A stretch of DNA of 60,322 bases from assembly GCF_016863095.1 (NCBI RefSeq), contig NZ_BOOF01000022.1, positions 1-60,322 of the forward strand, written 5' to 3'. A program made the position numbers and the translations under genes. The stretch comes from Microbispora siamensis. GTDB taxonomy: Bacteria > Actinomycetota > Actinomycetes > Streptosporangiales > Streptosporangiaceae. Below the pieces are notes generated by a model. The model did no database searches. It was not told where the DNA came from and saw nothing but the letters and a program-made list of their open reading frames with translations. Of the stretch, positions 6,775-15,527 are shown piece by piece (position 1 is the first letter of the stretch; every line of letters starts with the position of its first letter).

Positions 6775-8148
6775 TTACGGCTCGGTCAGTGGGATGACCC
6801 GGCGGAACTTGCCGCCGGGTTCCTGCTGTGGCGGTTCGTCGGCGCGTTCGAGGGTGATGTCGGCGACCCTGTGCTCGGTGAGCAGGCGGATGATCTCACC
6901 GCGTACGGTCTGCCATACCGGGTCGGCGTCGGCGCCGTCCGTGGGCCGCAGGCGCACGCGCAGGGTGCTGGGCGCGGTCTGGACGACTTGGAACTGCCCG
7001 ATGCCGGGGAGGCGGTCCAGCAAGGTACCGAAGAGCATTGGTGACATAGTGACGGGCTCGCCGTGGGCGGTGGGAAACCTGAGCAGGTCGGCGGCGCGGC
7101 CCTGCACCTTGACGGCGGGGAACACGCTGCCGCACGGGCACGGGTCGGGCCGCAGCAGGACGCTGTCGCCCAGGTCGTAGCGCAGGAACGGCTGGACCCG
7201 GTTGGCGAGGTTGCTGAGCAGGACCGTGTGCGACAGTTCGCCTGGCGGAGTCGGCCGGTGGTCGGCGTCGACGGGCTCCAGAACGGCCCAGTCACTGTTG
7301 ACGTGATACCAGCCGTGCGCGCAGCCGATGGAGAGGAAGCCGCACTCGGTGGCGGCGTACGCGGCGCGGACCTTGGCGCCGAATACGGCGGCGAGCCGCC
7401 TTCTGAGGTCCATGGTCAACGTCTCGCCGCCCGGGATGACCAATGCGGGGCGGATGCGCAGGCGGCCGGCTTCCTGCTCACCGGCCAGTACCGTGAGCAT
7501 GCCGAGGAAGCCGCTGAGGACGGCGGGGTTGAACCGGTTGAGCTCGTCGACAAGTTCCGGCAGCGGCCGGCGGATGGAGAAGATCCGCATCCTGCGGCCG
7601 AGCCGCGGGTGGTCCAGCTGGAACCGGGCCGTTCCAGCCACGGTGTAGAAGTGACCGCCGGGTGCGGTGGCGATGGCCGTCCGGCCGCCGCGGGCGAGTA
7701 TGCGGATCGCGTCGCGGACGCCCACCATGCCGGCGGCCCGCGACCCGAGGGCGGTTTCCATGCTCGTGCTCCGCTCGTCCAGTAGGAAGAGGCCGCGCAC
7801 GCCGCTGGTACCGGAGGTGCTGGCCACGAGGTACCTGTTCAGGAACCGGTGTCCCACGAGGCCGGGGTCCGCCACGAAGGTCTCCACCTTCTCCAGGGTC
7901 ACCTCGCGGTCGGTGACCCAGTCGTCGAACCGGGCCATCAGCTTCTTTTTGTCGGTGACCGGGAGCAAGGCCGGGTCGTCGACCTGCTCCGGCAGTTCCC
8001 GATACAGCTCGCGGTAGTACGGCGAATTCGCGCGTGCGTAAGCCACCAGATCGGCCAGGCGGGCACGCTGTCTCCGGGCAATTTCTTCGGGCGCTTCCCG
8101 CACTGCCCGCCGCGCGTCGCGGGCGAGCTGTCGGCGACTTTCCCTCAT
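6775..8148 (-). CDS. PaaK-like adenylate-forming ligase
   Basis: The 457-residue protein has the order of the phenylacetate-CoA ligase family: an N-terminal region with YARANSPYYRELY at about 35-47, the ATP-binding loop STSGTSG at about residue 111, the YAATECGF segment typical of adenylate-forming enzymes, and a small C-terminal domain from about 355. Such enzymes activate an aryl or acyl acid with ATP and pass it to CoA or a carrier. The CPCG motif near residue 340 is seen in several members. The ATG at 8148 follows GGAAGGA and begins 27 bases after the TetR stop, so both genes form one operon. No dedicated phenylacetate-degradation genes are nearby, so the substrate is unknown. Confidence 0.8.
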   Translation of the reverse strand: MRESRRQLARDARRAVREAPEEIARRQRARLADLVAYARANSPYYRELYRELPEQVDDPALLPVTDKKKLMARFDDWVTDREVTLEKVETFVADPGLVGHRFLNRYLVASTSGTSGVRGLFLLDERSTSMETALGSRAAGMVGVRDAIRILARGGRTAIATAPGGHFYTVAGTARFQLDHPRLGRRMRIFSIRRPLPELVDELNRFNPAVLSGFLGMLTVLAGEQEAGRLRIRPALVIPGGETLTMDLRRRLAAVFGAKVRAAYAATECGFLSIGCAHGWYHVNSDWAVLEPVDADHRPTPPGELSHTVLLSNLANRVQPFLRYDLGDSVLLRPDPCPCGSVFPAVKVQGRAADLLRFPTAHGEPVTMSPMLFGTLLDRLPGIGQFQVVQTAPSTLRVRLRPTDGADADPVWQTVRGEIIRLLTEHRVADITLERADEPPQQEPGGKFRRVIPLTEP

Positions 8149-8174
8149 GTTGCTCAGATCCTTCCCCGGTCTCG

Positions 8175-8804
8175 TTACTGCCCGTCGAATCGTTGTGGTG
8201 CCGAGAGCAGGCCGTACGTGGCGACGTCGAGGGCGTGTGCGGCGGCCTCCCACAGCTGGTCCTGCGACCGGCCGAGCTGCGCGCTCGTCACACTGGCCTG
8301 CTGGATGGCGCCGAGCACGGCCCCGGTCATCGCCGCCGCGGTGACCGGATCCAGCGCGCCCGGGAACGCCTTCAACAACTCGGCCGCGATCCGCTGCTGC
8401 AGGTCCAGCAGGAGATGCAGCCCCTTGGCCTGCAGCGTCGGCGTCGTCAGGGCCAGCCGGGCCGCTGCCGACAGCTCTGCGGGCTCCCTGCGGGGAACGT
8501 TGGGCCGGCGGTGGGTGGCGTACTCCTGCACCGCCCTCCGCAACACCTGACCGGGGCTTTCCTCGGGTCGGCGGCCCGCGATCGCGGCGAGCAGTACGTC
8601 GAGTTCCAGGTCGAGCTCGTTGAACAGCACCTCAGCCTTGGTGCGGAAGTAGTTGAAGAACGTCTTGGTATCGACATCCGCCGCCTCGGCGATCTCCGCC
8701 ACCGTGGTCTCGTCGTACCCCTGCTGCTCGAACAGCCGGATCGCCGCCGAGATGATCCGCTGCCTGGTCAGCCGCTTCTTCCGTGCACGTCGCGACTCCT
8801 CCAC
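8175..8804 (-). CDS. TetR-family regulator, leader of the ligase operon
   Basis: The 209-residue protein has an N-terminal TetR helix-turn-helix (ETTVAEIAEAADVDTKTFFN, then YFRTKAEVLF) and an all-helical C-terminal domain. The GTG at 8804 lies six bases after a plausible -10 box, TAGGTT, which points to leaderless translation. The perfect 13-base palindrome upstream overlaps the -35 box, so autorepression is likely. The next gene is the PaaK-like ligase, whose substrate or product may be the effector. Confidence 0.88.
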   Translation of the reverse strand: MEESRRARKKRLTRQRIISAAIRLFEQQGYDETTVAEIAEAADVDTKTFFNYFRTKAEVLFNELDLELDVLLAAIAGRRPEESPGQVLRRAVQEYATHRRPNVPRREPAELSAAARLALTTPTLQAKGLHLLLDLQQRIAAELLKAFPGALDPVTAAAMTGAVLGAIQQASVTSAQLGRSQDQLWEAAAHALDVATYGLLSAPQRFDGQ

Positions 8805-8810
8805 GGCAAA

Positions 8811-8844
8811 AACCTACATCATGGGGAAACTTCCATTCAATGGA
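8811..8844 (-). promoter_or_regulatory. Promoter and operator of the TetR/ligase operon
   Basis: On the minus strand a -35-like TTGAAT (8840-8835) and a -10-like TAGGTT (8816-8811) are 18 bases apart. The perfect palindrome TCCATTCAATGGA (8832-8844) covers the -35. The predicted start of the RNA falls at or next to the GTG of the TetR gene. Confidence 0.5.
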
Positions 8845-8998
8845 TAAATTTGGTGACGTTCGTGAACGAACGCTCGTGGCATGCCTCCGGCAGGAGGCGC
8901 GGTAGGGTGGTTGGGTTGCGCTCGTAACGCCTTCCGCTAGGGCGGGTGAGGGGGAGCGCGTCAATCCGTCGATCGAGTCATCCCCTAGGAGATGTGCC

Positions 8999-9598
8999 GT
9001 GTCCGAAGTACGTATCGCCGCCGAGCTTCGCAACGAGTTCGGCAAGGGCGCCGCCCGCAAGATCCGCCGGGCGAACAAGGTCCCCGCCGTCCTGTACGGC
9101 CACGGCACCGAGCCCAAGCACCTGACCCTCCCCGGTCACGACCTGCTGCTCGCGCTGCGCACGCCGAACGTGCTCATCCGCCTGCAGGGCGAGGGCGTGG
9201 ACGAGATCGCGCTGCCCAAGGGCGTCCAGCGCGACCCGATCAAGGGCTTCCTCGAGCACGTCGACCTGCTGCTGGTCAAGCGCGGCGAGAAGGTCACCGT
9301 CGAGATCCCGGTCACCGTCACCGGCGACCCGATCGGCAGCGCCATGGTCGAGCAGCAGCTCGTCACGATCTCCGTCGAGACCGAGGCGACTCACATCCCG
9401 ACCGGTGTCGAGGTGGACGTGGACGGCAAGGACGTCGGCTTCGCGGTGCACGCGAGCGACCTGAAGCTGCCTAGCGGCACCACGCTCGCCGGTGACCCCG
9501 AGGCCCTGGTGCTGCAGGTGATCGGCGCCCCGGCCGCCGAGCTGCCCGAGGAGGGCGAGGCCGCCGCCGAGGGCGAGAGCGCCGAGGCCGCCGAGTAG
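8999..9598 (+). CDS. rplY: 50S ribosomal protein L25, CTC/TL5 type
   Basis: The 199-residue protein binds 5S rRNA. Its N-terminal domain shows RNEFGKGAARKIRRANKVPA and YGHG at about residues 11-36, typical of the L25 fold. It is longer than E. coli L25 because it carries the second, TL5/CTC beta domain (about residues 95-180) found in actinobacteria, followed by an acidic Ala/Glu-rich tail. The GTG at 8999 has an AGGAGA site upstream. A strong hairpin separates it from pth. In the leader, GCCTCC/GGAGGC (8883-8898) forms a small hairpin just before a TAGGGT box. Confidence 0.96.
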   Translation: MSEVRIAAELRNEFGKGAARKIRRANKVPAVLYGHGTEPKHLTLPGHDLLLALRTPNVLIRLQGEGVDEIALPKGVQRDPIKGFLEHVDLLLVKRGEKVTVEIPVTVTGDPIGSAMVEQQLVTISVETEATHIPTGVEVDVDGKDVGFAVHASDLKLPSGTTLAGDPEALVLQVIGAPAAELPEEGEAAAEGESAEAAE

Positions 9599-9613
9599 GA
9601 CTTCGTTCGTGAG

Positions 9614-9647
9614 AGAGTCCTCCACAGGGTGTCCTGTGGAGGACTCT
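9614..9647 (+). terminator. Terminator between rplY and pth
   Basis: AGAGTCCTCCACAGG (9614-9628) pairs perfectly with CCTGTGGAGGACTCT (9633-9647) across the four-base loop GTGT, 15 bases after the rplY stop. It is very stable, and pth starts only 32 bases later, so pth needs readthrough or its own promoter. Confidence 0.8.
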
Positions 9648-9679
9648 TCCATGTGGGACAGACAGCGGAGGAGACAGCG

Positions 9680-10291
9680 ATGTCCGACACGTCCGCGCAG
9701 CGGTGGCTCGTGGCGGGCCTGGGCAATCCGGGGCCGGAGTACGCCGGGAACCGGCACAACGCGGGCTTCATGGTGCTCGACGAGCTGGCGGCCCGGGTGG
9801 GCGGGCGGTTCAAGGCGCACAAGTCGCGGGCCGAGGTGGTCGAGGGCCGCCTGGCCGGGCTCCCGGTCGTGCTGGCCAAGCCGCTGTCGTTCATGAACCT
9901 GTCGGGCGGGCCGGTGAAGGCGCTGGCCGACTTCTACAAGGTCACCCCCGACCGGGTGATCGTGGTCCACGACGAGCTGGACATCCCGTACGGCGCGCTG
10001 CGCGCGAAGATCGGCGGCGGGGACAACGGCCACAACGGCCTGAAGTCGATCACGAAGTCGCTCGGCACGCGCGACTACCCGCGGATCAGGTTCGGCATCG
10101 GCCGCCCGCCGGGCCGCATGGACCCGGCGACGTTCGTGCTGCGCGACTTCGCCACGGCCGAGCGCAAGGACCTGCCGTTCCTCGTGGACCGGGCGGCCGA
10201 CATGGTGGAGTCGCTGATGACCGCCGGTCTGGAGGCCACGCAGAACCGCTTCCACGCCGCCGACCTCAATCCGGCGAAGCCGCCCCGCTGA
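9680..10291 (+). CDS. pth: Peptidyl-tRNA hydrolase
   Basis: The enzyme recycles peptidyl-tRNA released from stalled ribosomes. The 203-residue protein has the family signature [18 protein letters not shown] near the N-terminus (with the catalytic His in RHNAGF), the [13 protein letters not shown] segment, the catalytic Asp in HDELDIPYG, and [13 protein letters not shown] chose the ATG at 9680 because GGAGGAGACAGCG precedes it; an upstream start at 9629 lies inside the terminator hairpin. Its last 26 bases overlap the 3' end of the convergent exonuclease gene. Confidence 0.96.
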   Translation: MSDTSAQRWLVAGLGNPGPEYAGNRHNAGFMVLDELAARVGGRFKAHKSRAEVVEGRLAGLPVVLAKPLSFMNLSGGPVKALADFYKVTPDRVIVVHDELDIPYGALRAKIGGGDNGHNGLKSITKSLGTRDYPRIRFGIGRPPGRMDPATFVLRDFATAERKDLPFLVDRAADMVESLMTAGLEATQNRFHAADLNPAKPPR

Positions 10292-10889
10292 CGTCGCTCG
10301 CGTCGCGCTCGCGGGTTGCGCCCGGCCAGAGCATGAGGTTCTGCAGCAACTCCGCCTGCTCGACGGCGTCGTCGAGCGCGTTGTGGGTGTGCGGGCGCCG
10401 CGACCGCACCTCGCGCGGCATCTGGCGCTTGGTCGCCCAGGCCACCGGCACCACGGCCTTGGCGGCGTACAGCGTCTTGATGTCGATGCACCGGGAGTGG
10501 CCGAAGGGCGACTGCCCGGTGAAGCGGAGGAAGTACCAGTACATCCACATCCAGTCGTACGACAGCGGGAAGGCCGCGAGCACCGGCAGGTCGTCGCCGC
10601 ACACCTCGCGCACCCAGGCCGCCGCCGCCGTCATCGCCTCCGCCGGGTCGCGTCCCTCACGCAGCAGCGTCGCCCGGTCGAGGCCGCTCACCGCCAGCGC
10701 CTCCGGCACGTAGTCGTCGCTGATCGGACGTAACTCGGCGTAGAACGTCAGGGACTCCGGGTCGGTCCGCTCGAACCGCCGCCCGGTCATCCGGCCGGCC
10801 ACGGTCATGCCGAAGCTGACCATCGAGTACGGCCCCGGAATCGGGCCGTCCGCCTCGACATCAACCGATATGTACGTTTCGGCTTTCAA
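10266..10889 (-). CDS. DEDDh-type 3'-5' exonuclease (RNase H fold)
   Basis: The 207-residue protein has the DEDDh exonuclease motifs in order: SVDVEADGP at residues 8-16 (Exo I, D and E), the Asp in PLSYDWMW at about 108 (Exo II), and HNALDDA at about 170 (Exo III, His and Asp). This fold includes RNase T, oligoribonuclease and the DNA polymerase epsilon subunit; whether the substrate is RNA or DNA cannot be told. No other domain is present. It overlaps pth tail to tail by 26 bases. The ATG at 10889 is close to the divergent glycosyltransferase start, so the two genes share a short control region. Confidence 0.82.
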   Translation of the reverse strand: MKAETYISVDVEADGPIPGPYSMVSFGMTVAGRMTGRRFERTDPESLTFYAELRPISDDYVPEALAVSGLDRATLLREGRDPAEAMTAAAAWVREVCGDDLPVLAAFPLSYDWMWMYWYFLRFTGQSPFGHSRCIDIKTLYAAKAVVPVAWATKRQMPREVRSRRPHTHNALDDAVEQAELLQNLMLWPGATRERDASDVSGAASPD

Positions 10890-10966
10890 CGAATCTCCCT
10901 GAGATGTCGGTGCGGGCGGCTAGCATTCCAGCACGGTCGGTAGTCGGAGAATCACAGGGGGCGACA

Positions 10967-12427
10967 GTGCTGGACGGCGACACGTCCTCGGTCGCCGTGG
11001 GCACCTCCCGGGGCTCGCCCGCCCATCCGATGCCGCGGCCGCCCGCGTGGGCCGTCCGGTATCGGCTCGTCGCGGCCCTCTGCGACATCGTGGGCGCCCT
11101 TCTCGCGGGGGTCACCGCCGTGGTGATCCGGTTCGGCGAGGTTACTCCGTACGTGATGCCGTATGTGGTGGCGAGCGCCGTGCTGCCCGCCGTCTGGGTG
11201 GTGCTCCTGGTCCTGAGCCGGGCGTACGAGCCGCGCCTGATCGGCGTGGGGGCCGAGGAGTTCCGCCGGGTCGCGCGGGGCGGCTTCACGCTGATCGCGG
11301 GCGTCGCGATCGCGGCGTACGCGTCGAAGACCGAGATCGCCCGCGGTTACGTGCTGATCGCGCTGCCGCTCGCCACCGTCCTCACCCTCGCGGCCAGGTA
11401 TGGCCTGCGGCAGCGGCTGCACCGCAGGCGGGCCAGGGGTGAGGGCTGCATGCGCAGGGTCGTGGCCGTGGGCCACCGGGCGGCGATCGCCGAGCTGGTC
11501 GGCACCTTCCGCAGGGAGCGCTACCACGGGATGGAGGTGGTGGCCGCCTGCGTGCCCGCCCGTGCCGCCGGCCGGGTCGCGGACGTGCCGGTGCTCGGCG
11601 ACTTCACCGACGTGCCGCTGGTGGTCGAGCAGGTCCGGGCGGACACGGTGGCGGTGCTCGCCTGCCCCGAGATCGACGGCACGGCCCTGCGCAGGCTGGC
11701 CTGGCGGCTGGAGCGGACGCGCACCGACCTCGTGGTGGCGCCCGCGCTGATGGAGGTGGCCGGCCCGCGGATCGCGATCAGGCCCGTCGCCGGGCTCCCG
11801 CTGCTGCACGTGGAGCATCCCGAGCTGGCGGGAGGGCGCCGGCTGGTCAAGGACGTGTTCGACCGGCTGGTCGCCGCCGCGGCGCTGGTCGTGCTCGCCC
11901 CGCTGCTGGCCGCCGTCGCCGTGGCCGTACGGGCGACCAGTCCGGGGCCCGCCCTGTTCCGCCAGCGGCGGGTCGGCAGGGACGGCGTGGAGTTCACGAT
12001 CCTGAAGTTCCGCACGATGCGGCGGGACGCGGAGGCGCGCAAGATCGAGCTGGTCAGCGACGCCGACGGCGTGCTGTTCAAGGTGCGCAGGGATCCGCGG
12101 GTGACTCCGCTCGGCGCCGCGCTGCGGCGTTACTCGCTCGACGAGCTGCCGCAGCTCGTCAACGTGCTGCGGGGCGACATGTCGCTCGTCGGGCCGCGCC
12201 CGCCGCTGCCCGAGGAGGTCGCGCGGTATGGCGACGACGTGCGCCGCAGGCTCGTGGTCCGGCCCGGGATGACCGGGCTCTGGCAGGTCAACGGCCGGTC
12301 CGACCTCTCCTGGGAGGAATCGGTACGGTTGGACCTGCGTTATGTCGAGAACTGGTCTCTCATGCTGGATCTGCAGATCTTATGGAAGACGTGGTCTGCG
12401 GTCGCACGCGGGGCGGGAGCGTACTGA
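10967..12427 (+). CDS. Polyprenyl-phosphate sugar-1-phosphate transferase (EPS priming enzyme)
   Basis: This membrane enzyme would start a glycan by moving a sugar-1-phosphate from a nucleotide sugar to polyprenyl phosphate. Four N-terminal membrane segments (within the first 160 residues) and a Rossmann-like middle are followed by a fifth hydrophobic helix and the bacterial sugar transferase domain: FRQRRVGRDG, ILKFRTMRRD, RYSLDELPQLVNVLRGDMSL, VGPRPPLPEE, RPGMTGLWQVNGRS. I chose GTG 10967, which follows AGGGGG; an in-frame ATG at 10904 would add 21 residues but lacks a ribosome site. Codon TTA at 12380-12382 is rare in these organisms. cysQ follows after 3 bases, which ties glycan priming to sulfate metabolism. 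Confidence 0.9.
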   Translation: MLDGDTSSVAVGTSRGSPAHPMPRPPAWAVRYRLVAALCDIVGALLAGVTAVVIRFGEVTPYVMPYVVASAVLPAVWVVLLVLSRAYEPRLIGVGAEEFRRVARGGFTLIAGVAIAAYASKTEIARGYVLIALPLATVLTLAARYGLRQRLHRRRARGEGCMRRVVAVGHRAAIAELVGTFRRERYHGMEVVAACVPARAAGRVADVPVLGDFTDVPLVVEQVRADTVAVLACPEIDGTALRRLAWRLERTRTDLVVAPALMEVAGPRIAIRPVAGLPLLHVEHPELAGGRRLVKDVFDRLVAAAALVVLAPLLAAVAVAVRATSPGPALFRQRRVGRDGVEFTILKFRTMRRDAEARKIELVSDADGVLFKVRRDPRVTPLGAALRRYSLDELPQLVNVLRGDMSLVGPRPPLPEEVARYGDDVRRRLVVRPGMTGLWQVNGRSDLSWEESVRLDLRYVENWSLMLDLQILWKTWSAVARGAGAY

Positions 12428-12430
12428 GAA

Positions 12431-13219
12431 ATGACGATGCGGGACGACCATTCCCTCGCCGGAGAGCTGGCGACGGAGGCGGGGGAGCGCCTCCTGGAGC
12501 TGCGCGCCCGTCTCGGGTTCGAGGACGGCCGGGCGTTGAAGGACGCGGGGGACCGCGCGTCCCACGAGTTCCTCATGGACGCCCTGAGGCGACTGCGTCC
12601 GGACGACGCCGTGCTGTCGGAGGAGGCGACCCGCGAGGAGCGGATGGACCCCCGGCGGCTGTCGGCCGAGCGCGTGTGGATCGTGGACCCGCTCGACGGC
12701 ACCCGTGAGTTCTCCGAGCAGGGCCGCGCCGACTGGGCCGTCCACGTGGCCCTGTGGGAACGCGGTGCCCTCACCGCCGGAGCGGTCGCCCTGCCCGCAT
12801 GGCCGGGATCAGCACAGGGGCGTACGCTCACGACGGCGGCGCCGCCCGAGCTGCCGGAGAAGGTGCGCGAGCCGTTCCGCATAGCGGTCAGCCGCACCCG
12901 GCCGCCCGAGTTCGTCCGTGAGCTGGCCGCCCGCCTCGGCGGGGAACTCGTCCCCATCGGCTCGGCCGGCGCCAAGATCGCCGCGGTCCTCACCGGAGAG
13001 GTCGAGGCGTACGTGCACGCCGGGGGCCAGTACGAGTGGGACTCGGCCGCGCCGGTCGCGGTGGCGGTCGCGGCGGGGGCCCACGCGAGCAGGATCGACG
13101 GCTCACCCCTGACCTATAACCAGGGGGACCCTTCGCTGCCGGATATCCTGGTCTCCCTACCGGATCTGGCGCCAACGTTGCTCGCCGGAATCCGTGACCT
13201 GCATCGCCAGACTCCGTGA
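12431..13219 (+). CDS. cysQ: 3'(2'),5'-bisphosphate nucleotidase (PAP phosphatase)
   Basis: The inositol-monophosphatase-fold protein (262 residues) shows the metal site WIVDPLDGTREF at about residues 83-94 and the C-terminal EWDSAAPVAVA at about 199. The TREF ending rather than TxNF favours the CysQ branch that hydrolyses PAP, the by-product of sulfotransferases, over inositol phosphatases. It starts 3 bases after the priming transferase and is followed 12 bases later by cysD, so the operon joins glycan priming with sulfate activation. Removing PAP would relieve product inhibition of the sulfotransferases in this window. Confidence 0.88.
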   Translation: MTMRDDHSLAGELATEAGERLLELRARLGFEDGRALKDAGDRASHEFLMDALRRLRPDDAVLSEEATREERMDPRRLSAERVWIVDPLDGTREFSEQGRADWAVHVALWERGALTAGAVALPAWPGSAQGRTLTTAAPPELPEKVREPFRIAVSRTRPPEFVRELAARLGGELVPIGSAGAKIAAVLTGEVEAYVHAGGQYEWDSAAPVAVAVAAGAHASRIDGSPLTYNQGDPSLPDILVSLPDLAPTLLAGIRDLHRQTP

Positions 13220-13231
13220 AGGAAGTCCCCA

Positions 13232-14146
13232 ATGCTTCAGCGTGACTACACCACGTCGCAGCTCGACGTGCTCGAGGCCGAGGCGATCCACATCATGCGT
13301 GAGGTCGCGGCCGAGTTCGAGCGCCCGTGTCTGCTCTTCTCCGGCGGCAAGGACTCCATCGTCATGCTGCGGGTCGCCGAGAAGGCCTTCTGGCCGGCGC
13401 CGATCCCCTTCCCCCTGATGCACGTCGACACCGGGCACAACTTCCCCGAGGTCATCGAGTTCCGCGACCGGCGGGTCGCCGAGCTTGGGGCGCGGCTGGT
13501 GGTCGCGTCGGTCCAGGCGTCCATCGACGCCGGGCGGGTGGTCGAGCAGACCGGACGGCGGGCCTCCCGCAACCGGCTGCAGACCACGACGCTGCTGGAC
13601 GCCATCGAGGAGCACGAGTTCGACGCGGTGTTCGGCGGGGCCCGGCGCGACGAGGAGAAGGCCCGGGCCAAGGAGCGGGTGTTCTCCTTCCGGGACGAGT
13701 TCGGCCAGTGGGACCCGAAGAACCAGCGTCCCGAGCTGTGGAACCTCTACAACACCAAGATCAGCAGGGGAGAGCACATCCGCGTGTTCCCGCTGTCGAA
13801 CTGGACCGAGCTGGACGTGTGGCACTACATCCGGCGAGAGGGCATCGAGATCCCGTCGATCTACTTCGCCCACTCGCGCCGGGTCTTCGAGCGCGACGGC
13901 ATGCTGCTGGCCGACGCCGAGGTGGTCCAGCGGGGCGACGACGAGCCGGCGTTCGACGCGGTCGTCCGCTACCGCACGGTCGGCGACATGACCTGCACCG
14001 GCGCCGTCGCCTCCACCGCCACCACGGTCGAGCAGATCATCGAGGAGATCGCCGTGACCCGGATCACCGAGCGCGGCGCCACCCGCGCCGACGACCGGGC
14101 CTCCGAGGCCGCCATGGAAGATCGCAAGAAGGAAGGCTACTTCTGA
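13232..14146 (+). CDS. cysD: Sulfate adenylyltransferase subunit 2
   Basis: CysD is the catalytic subunit of the heteromeric ATP sulfurylase that makes APS from sulfate and ATP. The 304-residue protein has the PP-loop SGGKDSIV at about residues 37-44, followed by HVDTGHNFPE, GGARRDEEKARAKER and RVFPLSNWTELDVW, all typical of CysD. The ATG at 13232 is preceded by GAAGGAAG. The stop codon overlaps the cysN ATG as TGATG, indicating tight coupling with its GTPase partner. Confidence 0.97.
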   Translation: MLQRDYTTSQLDVLEAEAIHIMREVAAEFERPCLLFSGGKDSIVMLRVAEKAFWPAPIPFPLMHVDTGHNFPEVIEFRDRRVAELGARLVVASVQASIDAGRVVEQTGRRASRNRLQTTTLLDAIEEHEFDAVFGGARRDEEKARAKERVFSFRDEFGQWDPKNQRPELWNLYNTKISRGEHIRVFPLSNWTELDVWHYIRREGIEIPSIYFAHSRRVFERDGMLLADAEVVQRGDDEPAFDAVVRYRTVGDMTCTGAVASTATTVEQIIEEIAVTRITERGATRADDRASEAAMEDRKKEGYF

Positions 14147-15408
14147 TGGACATCCTTCGTTTCGCGACGGCGGGCAGCGTCGACGACGGCAAGTCGACGC
14201 TGATCGGGCGGCTGCTGTTCGACTCCAAGGCGATCTTCGAGGACCAGCTCGAGGCGGTCGAGCGCACCTCCCGCGACCGGGGCACGGAGTACACCGACCT
14301 GTCGCTGCTCACCGACGGCCTGCGGGCAGAGCGCGAGCAGGGCATCACGATCGACGTGGCCTACCGTTACTTCGCCACGCCCAAGCGGAAGTTCATCATC
14401 GCCGACACCCCCGGGCACATCCAGTACACCCGGAACATGGTCACCGGCGCCTCCACCGCCGACCTGGCGATCATCCTGATCGACGCGCGCAAGGGCGTGC
14501 TGGAGCAGTCGCGGCGGCACGCCTTCCTGACCACGCTGCTGCGGGTGCCGCACCTGGTGCTCGCGGTCAACAAGATGGACCTCGTCGACTACTCCGAGGC
14601 CCGGTTCGAGGAGATCCGCGAGGAGTTCACCTCGTTCGCCAGCAAGCTGAACGCGACCGACCTCACGTTCATCCCGATCTCGGCGCTGCACGGCGACAAC
14701 GTGGTCTCCCGCTCGGAGAACATGCCGTGGTACGAGGGCTCCTCGCTGCTGCACCACCTGGAGAACGTGCACATCGCCTCCGACCGCAACCTGGTCGACG
14801 TGCGCTTCCCCGTGCAGTACGTCATCCGCCCGCACAGCGCGACCAGCCAGGAGCTGCACGACTACCGCGGGTACGCCGGGCAGGTCGCGGGAGGCGTGCT
14901 CAAGCCGGGCGACGAGGTGCTGCACCTGCCCTCCGGCCTGACCACGACGATCACCGCGATCGACACCTTCGACGGCCCGGTGGAGGAGGCGTTCGCGCCG
15001 ATGTCGGTCACGCTGCGCCTGGGCGACGACATCGACATCTCCCGGGGCGACATGATCTGCCGGCCGAACAACCAGCCGCAGGTCGCCCAGGAGATCGACG
15101 CGATGATCTGCTGGATGGCCGACGGCCTGAAGCTCCAGCCACGCTCCAAGCTGATCATCAAGCACACCACCCGTACGGCCCGGGCCCTCGTGCGCGACCT
15201 GCACTACCGGCTCGACGTCAACACCCTCCACCGGGACGAGTCGGCCACCGCCCTCGGCCTGAACGAGATCGGCCGGGTGTCGCTGCGGACGACCCAGCCG
15301 TTGTTCGTGGACGACTACGCCCGCAACCGCCTCACCGGCGGCTTCATCCTGATCGACGAGGCCACCAACGGCACCGTCGGCGCCGGGATGATCGTCGACG
15401 CGCGCTGA
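14146..15408 (+). CDS. cysN: Sulfate adenylyltransferase subunit 1 (GTPase)
   Basis: CysN is the regulatory GTPase that drives ATP sulfurylase. The 420-residue protein shows G1 (GSVDDGKST, residues 10-18), the switch region EREQGITIDVAYRYF, G3 (DTPGH, about 86), G4 (NKMD, about 144), and then two EF-Tu-like beta domains. Length fits stand-alone CysN, without a fused APS kinase; a separate APS kinase lies at 43.9 kb. The ATG overlaps the cysD stop. No sulfite or APS/PAPS reductase gene follows, which favours PAPS for sulfation over cysteine synthesis here. Confidence 0.96.
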   Translation: MDILRFATAGSVDDGKSTLIGRLLFDSKAIFEDQLEAVERTSRDRGTEYTDLSLLTDGLRAEREQGITIDVAYRYFATPKRKFIIADTPGHIQYTRNMVTGASTADLAIILIDARKGVLEQSRRHAFLTTLLRVPHLVLAVNKMDLVDYSEARFEEIREEFTSFASKLNATDLTFIPISALHGDNVVSRSENMPWYEGSSLLHHLENVHIASDRNLVDVRFPVQYVIRPHSATSQELHDYRGYAGQVAGGVLKPGDEVLHLPSGLTTTITAIDTFDGPVEEAFAPMSVTLRLGDDIDISRGDMICRPNNQPQVAQEIDAMICWMADGLKLQPRSKLIIKHTTRTARALVRDLHYRLDVNTLHRDESATALGLNEIGRVSLRTTQPLFVDDYARNRLTGGFILIDEATNGTVGAGMIVDAR

Positions 15409-15446
15409 CCGGCGCTCGCCGAAGGATCTGGAAGGTCCGCTCGGAC

Positions 15447-15519
15447 GGCCTGCGGGGCGAGGCACAGGACAGTGAGCCGGCTCATGGAGTCGGCGCTGCC
15501 CGTGCCCCTTCCGCAGGCC
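15447..15519. terminator. Possible terminator between cysN and the ferredoxin reductase
   Basis: GGCCTGCGG (15447-15455) and CCGCAGGCC (15511-15519) are perfect inverted repeats separated by 55 bases in the convergent gap. A long stem-loop could form and stop both transcripts, but the large loop makes this uncertain. Confidence 0.3.
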
Positions 15520-15527
15520 ATGTCGCT

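Noticed and set aside
6775..8148. Part of a phenylacetate degradation cluster
   Set aside because: Only a PaaK-like enzyme is present; no paa oxygenase, isomerase or thiolase genes are nearby.
13327..14145. Upstream in-frame extension of cysN into cysD
   Set aside because: The extension is out of frame with cysD and reads as a shadow. The conserved CysN N-terminus begins at the ATG at 14146 overlapping the cysD stop.
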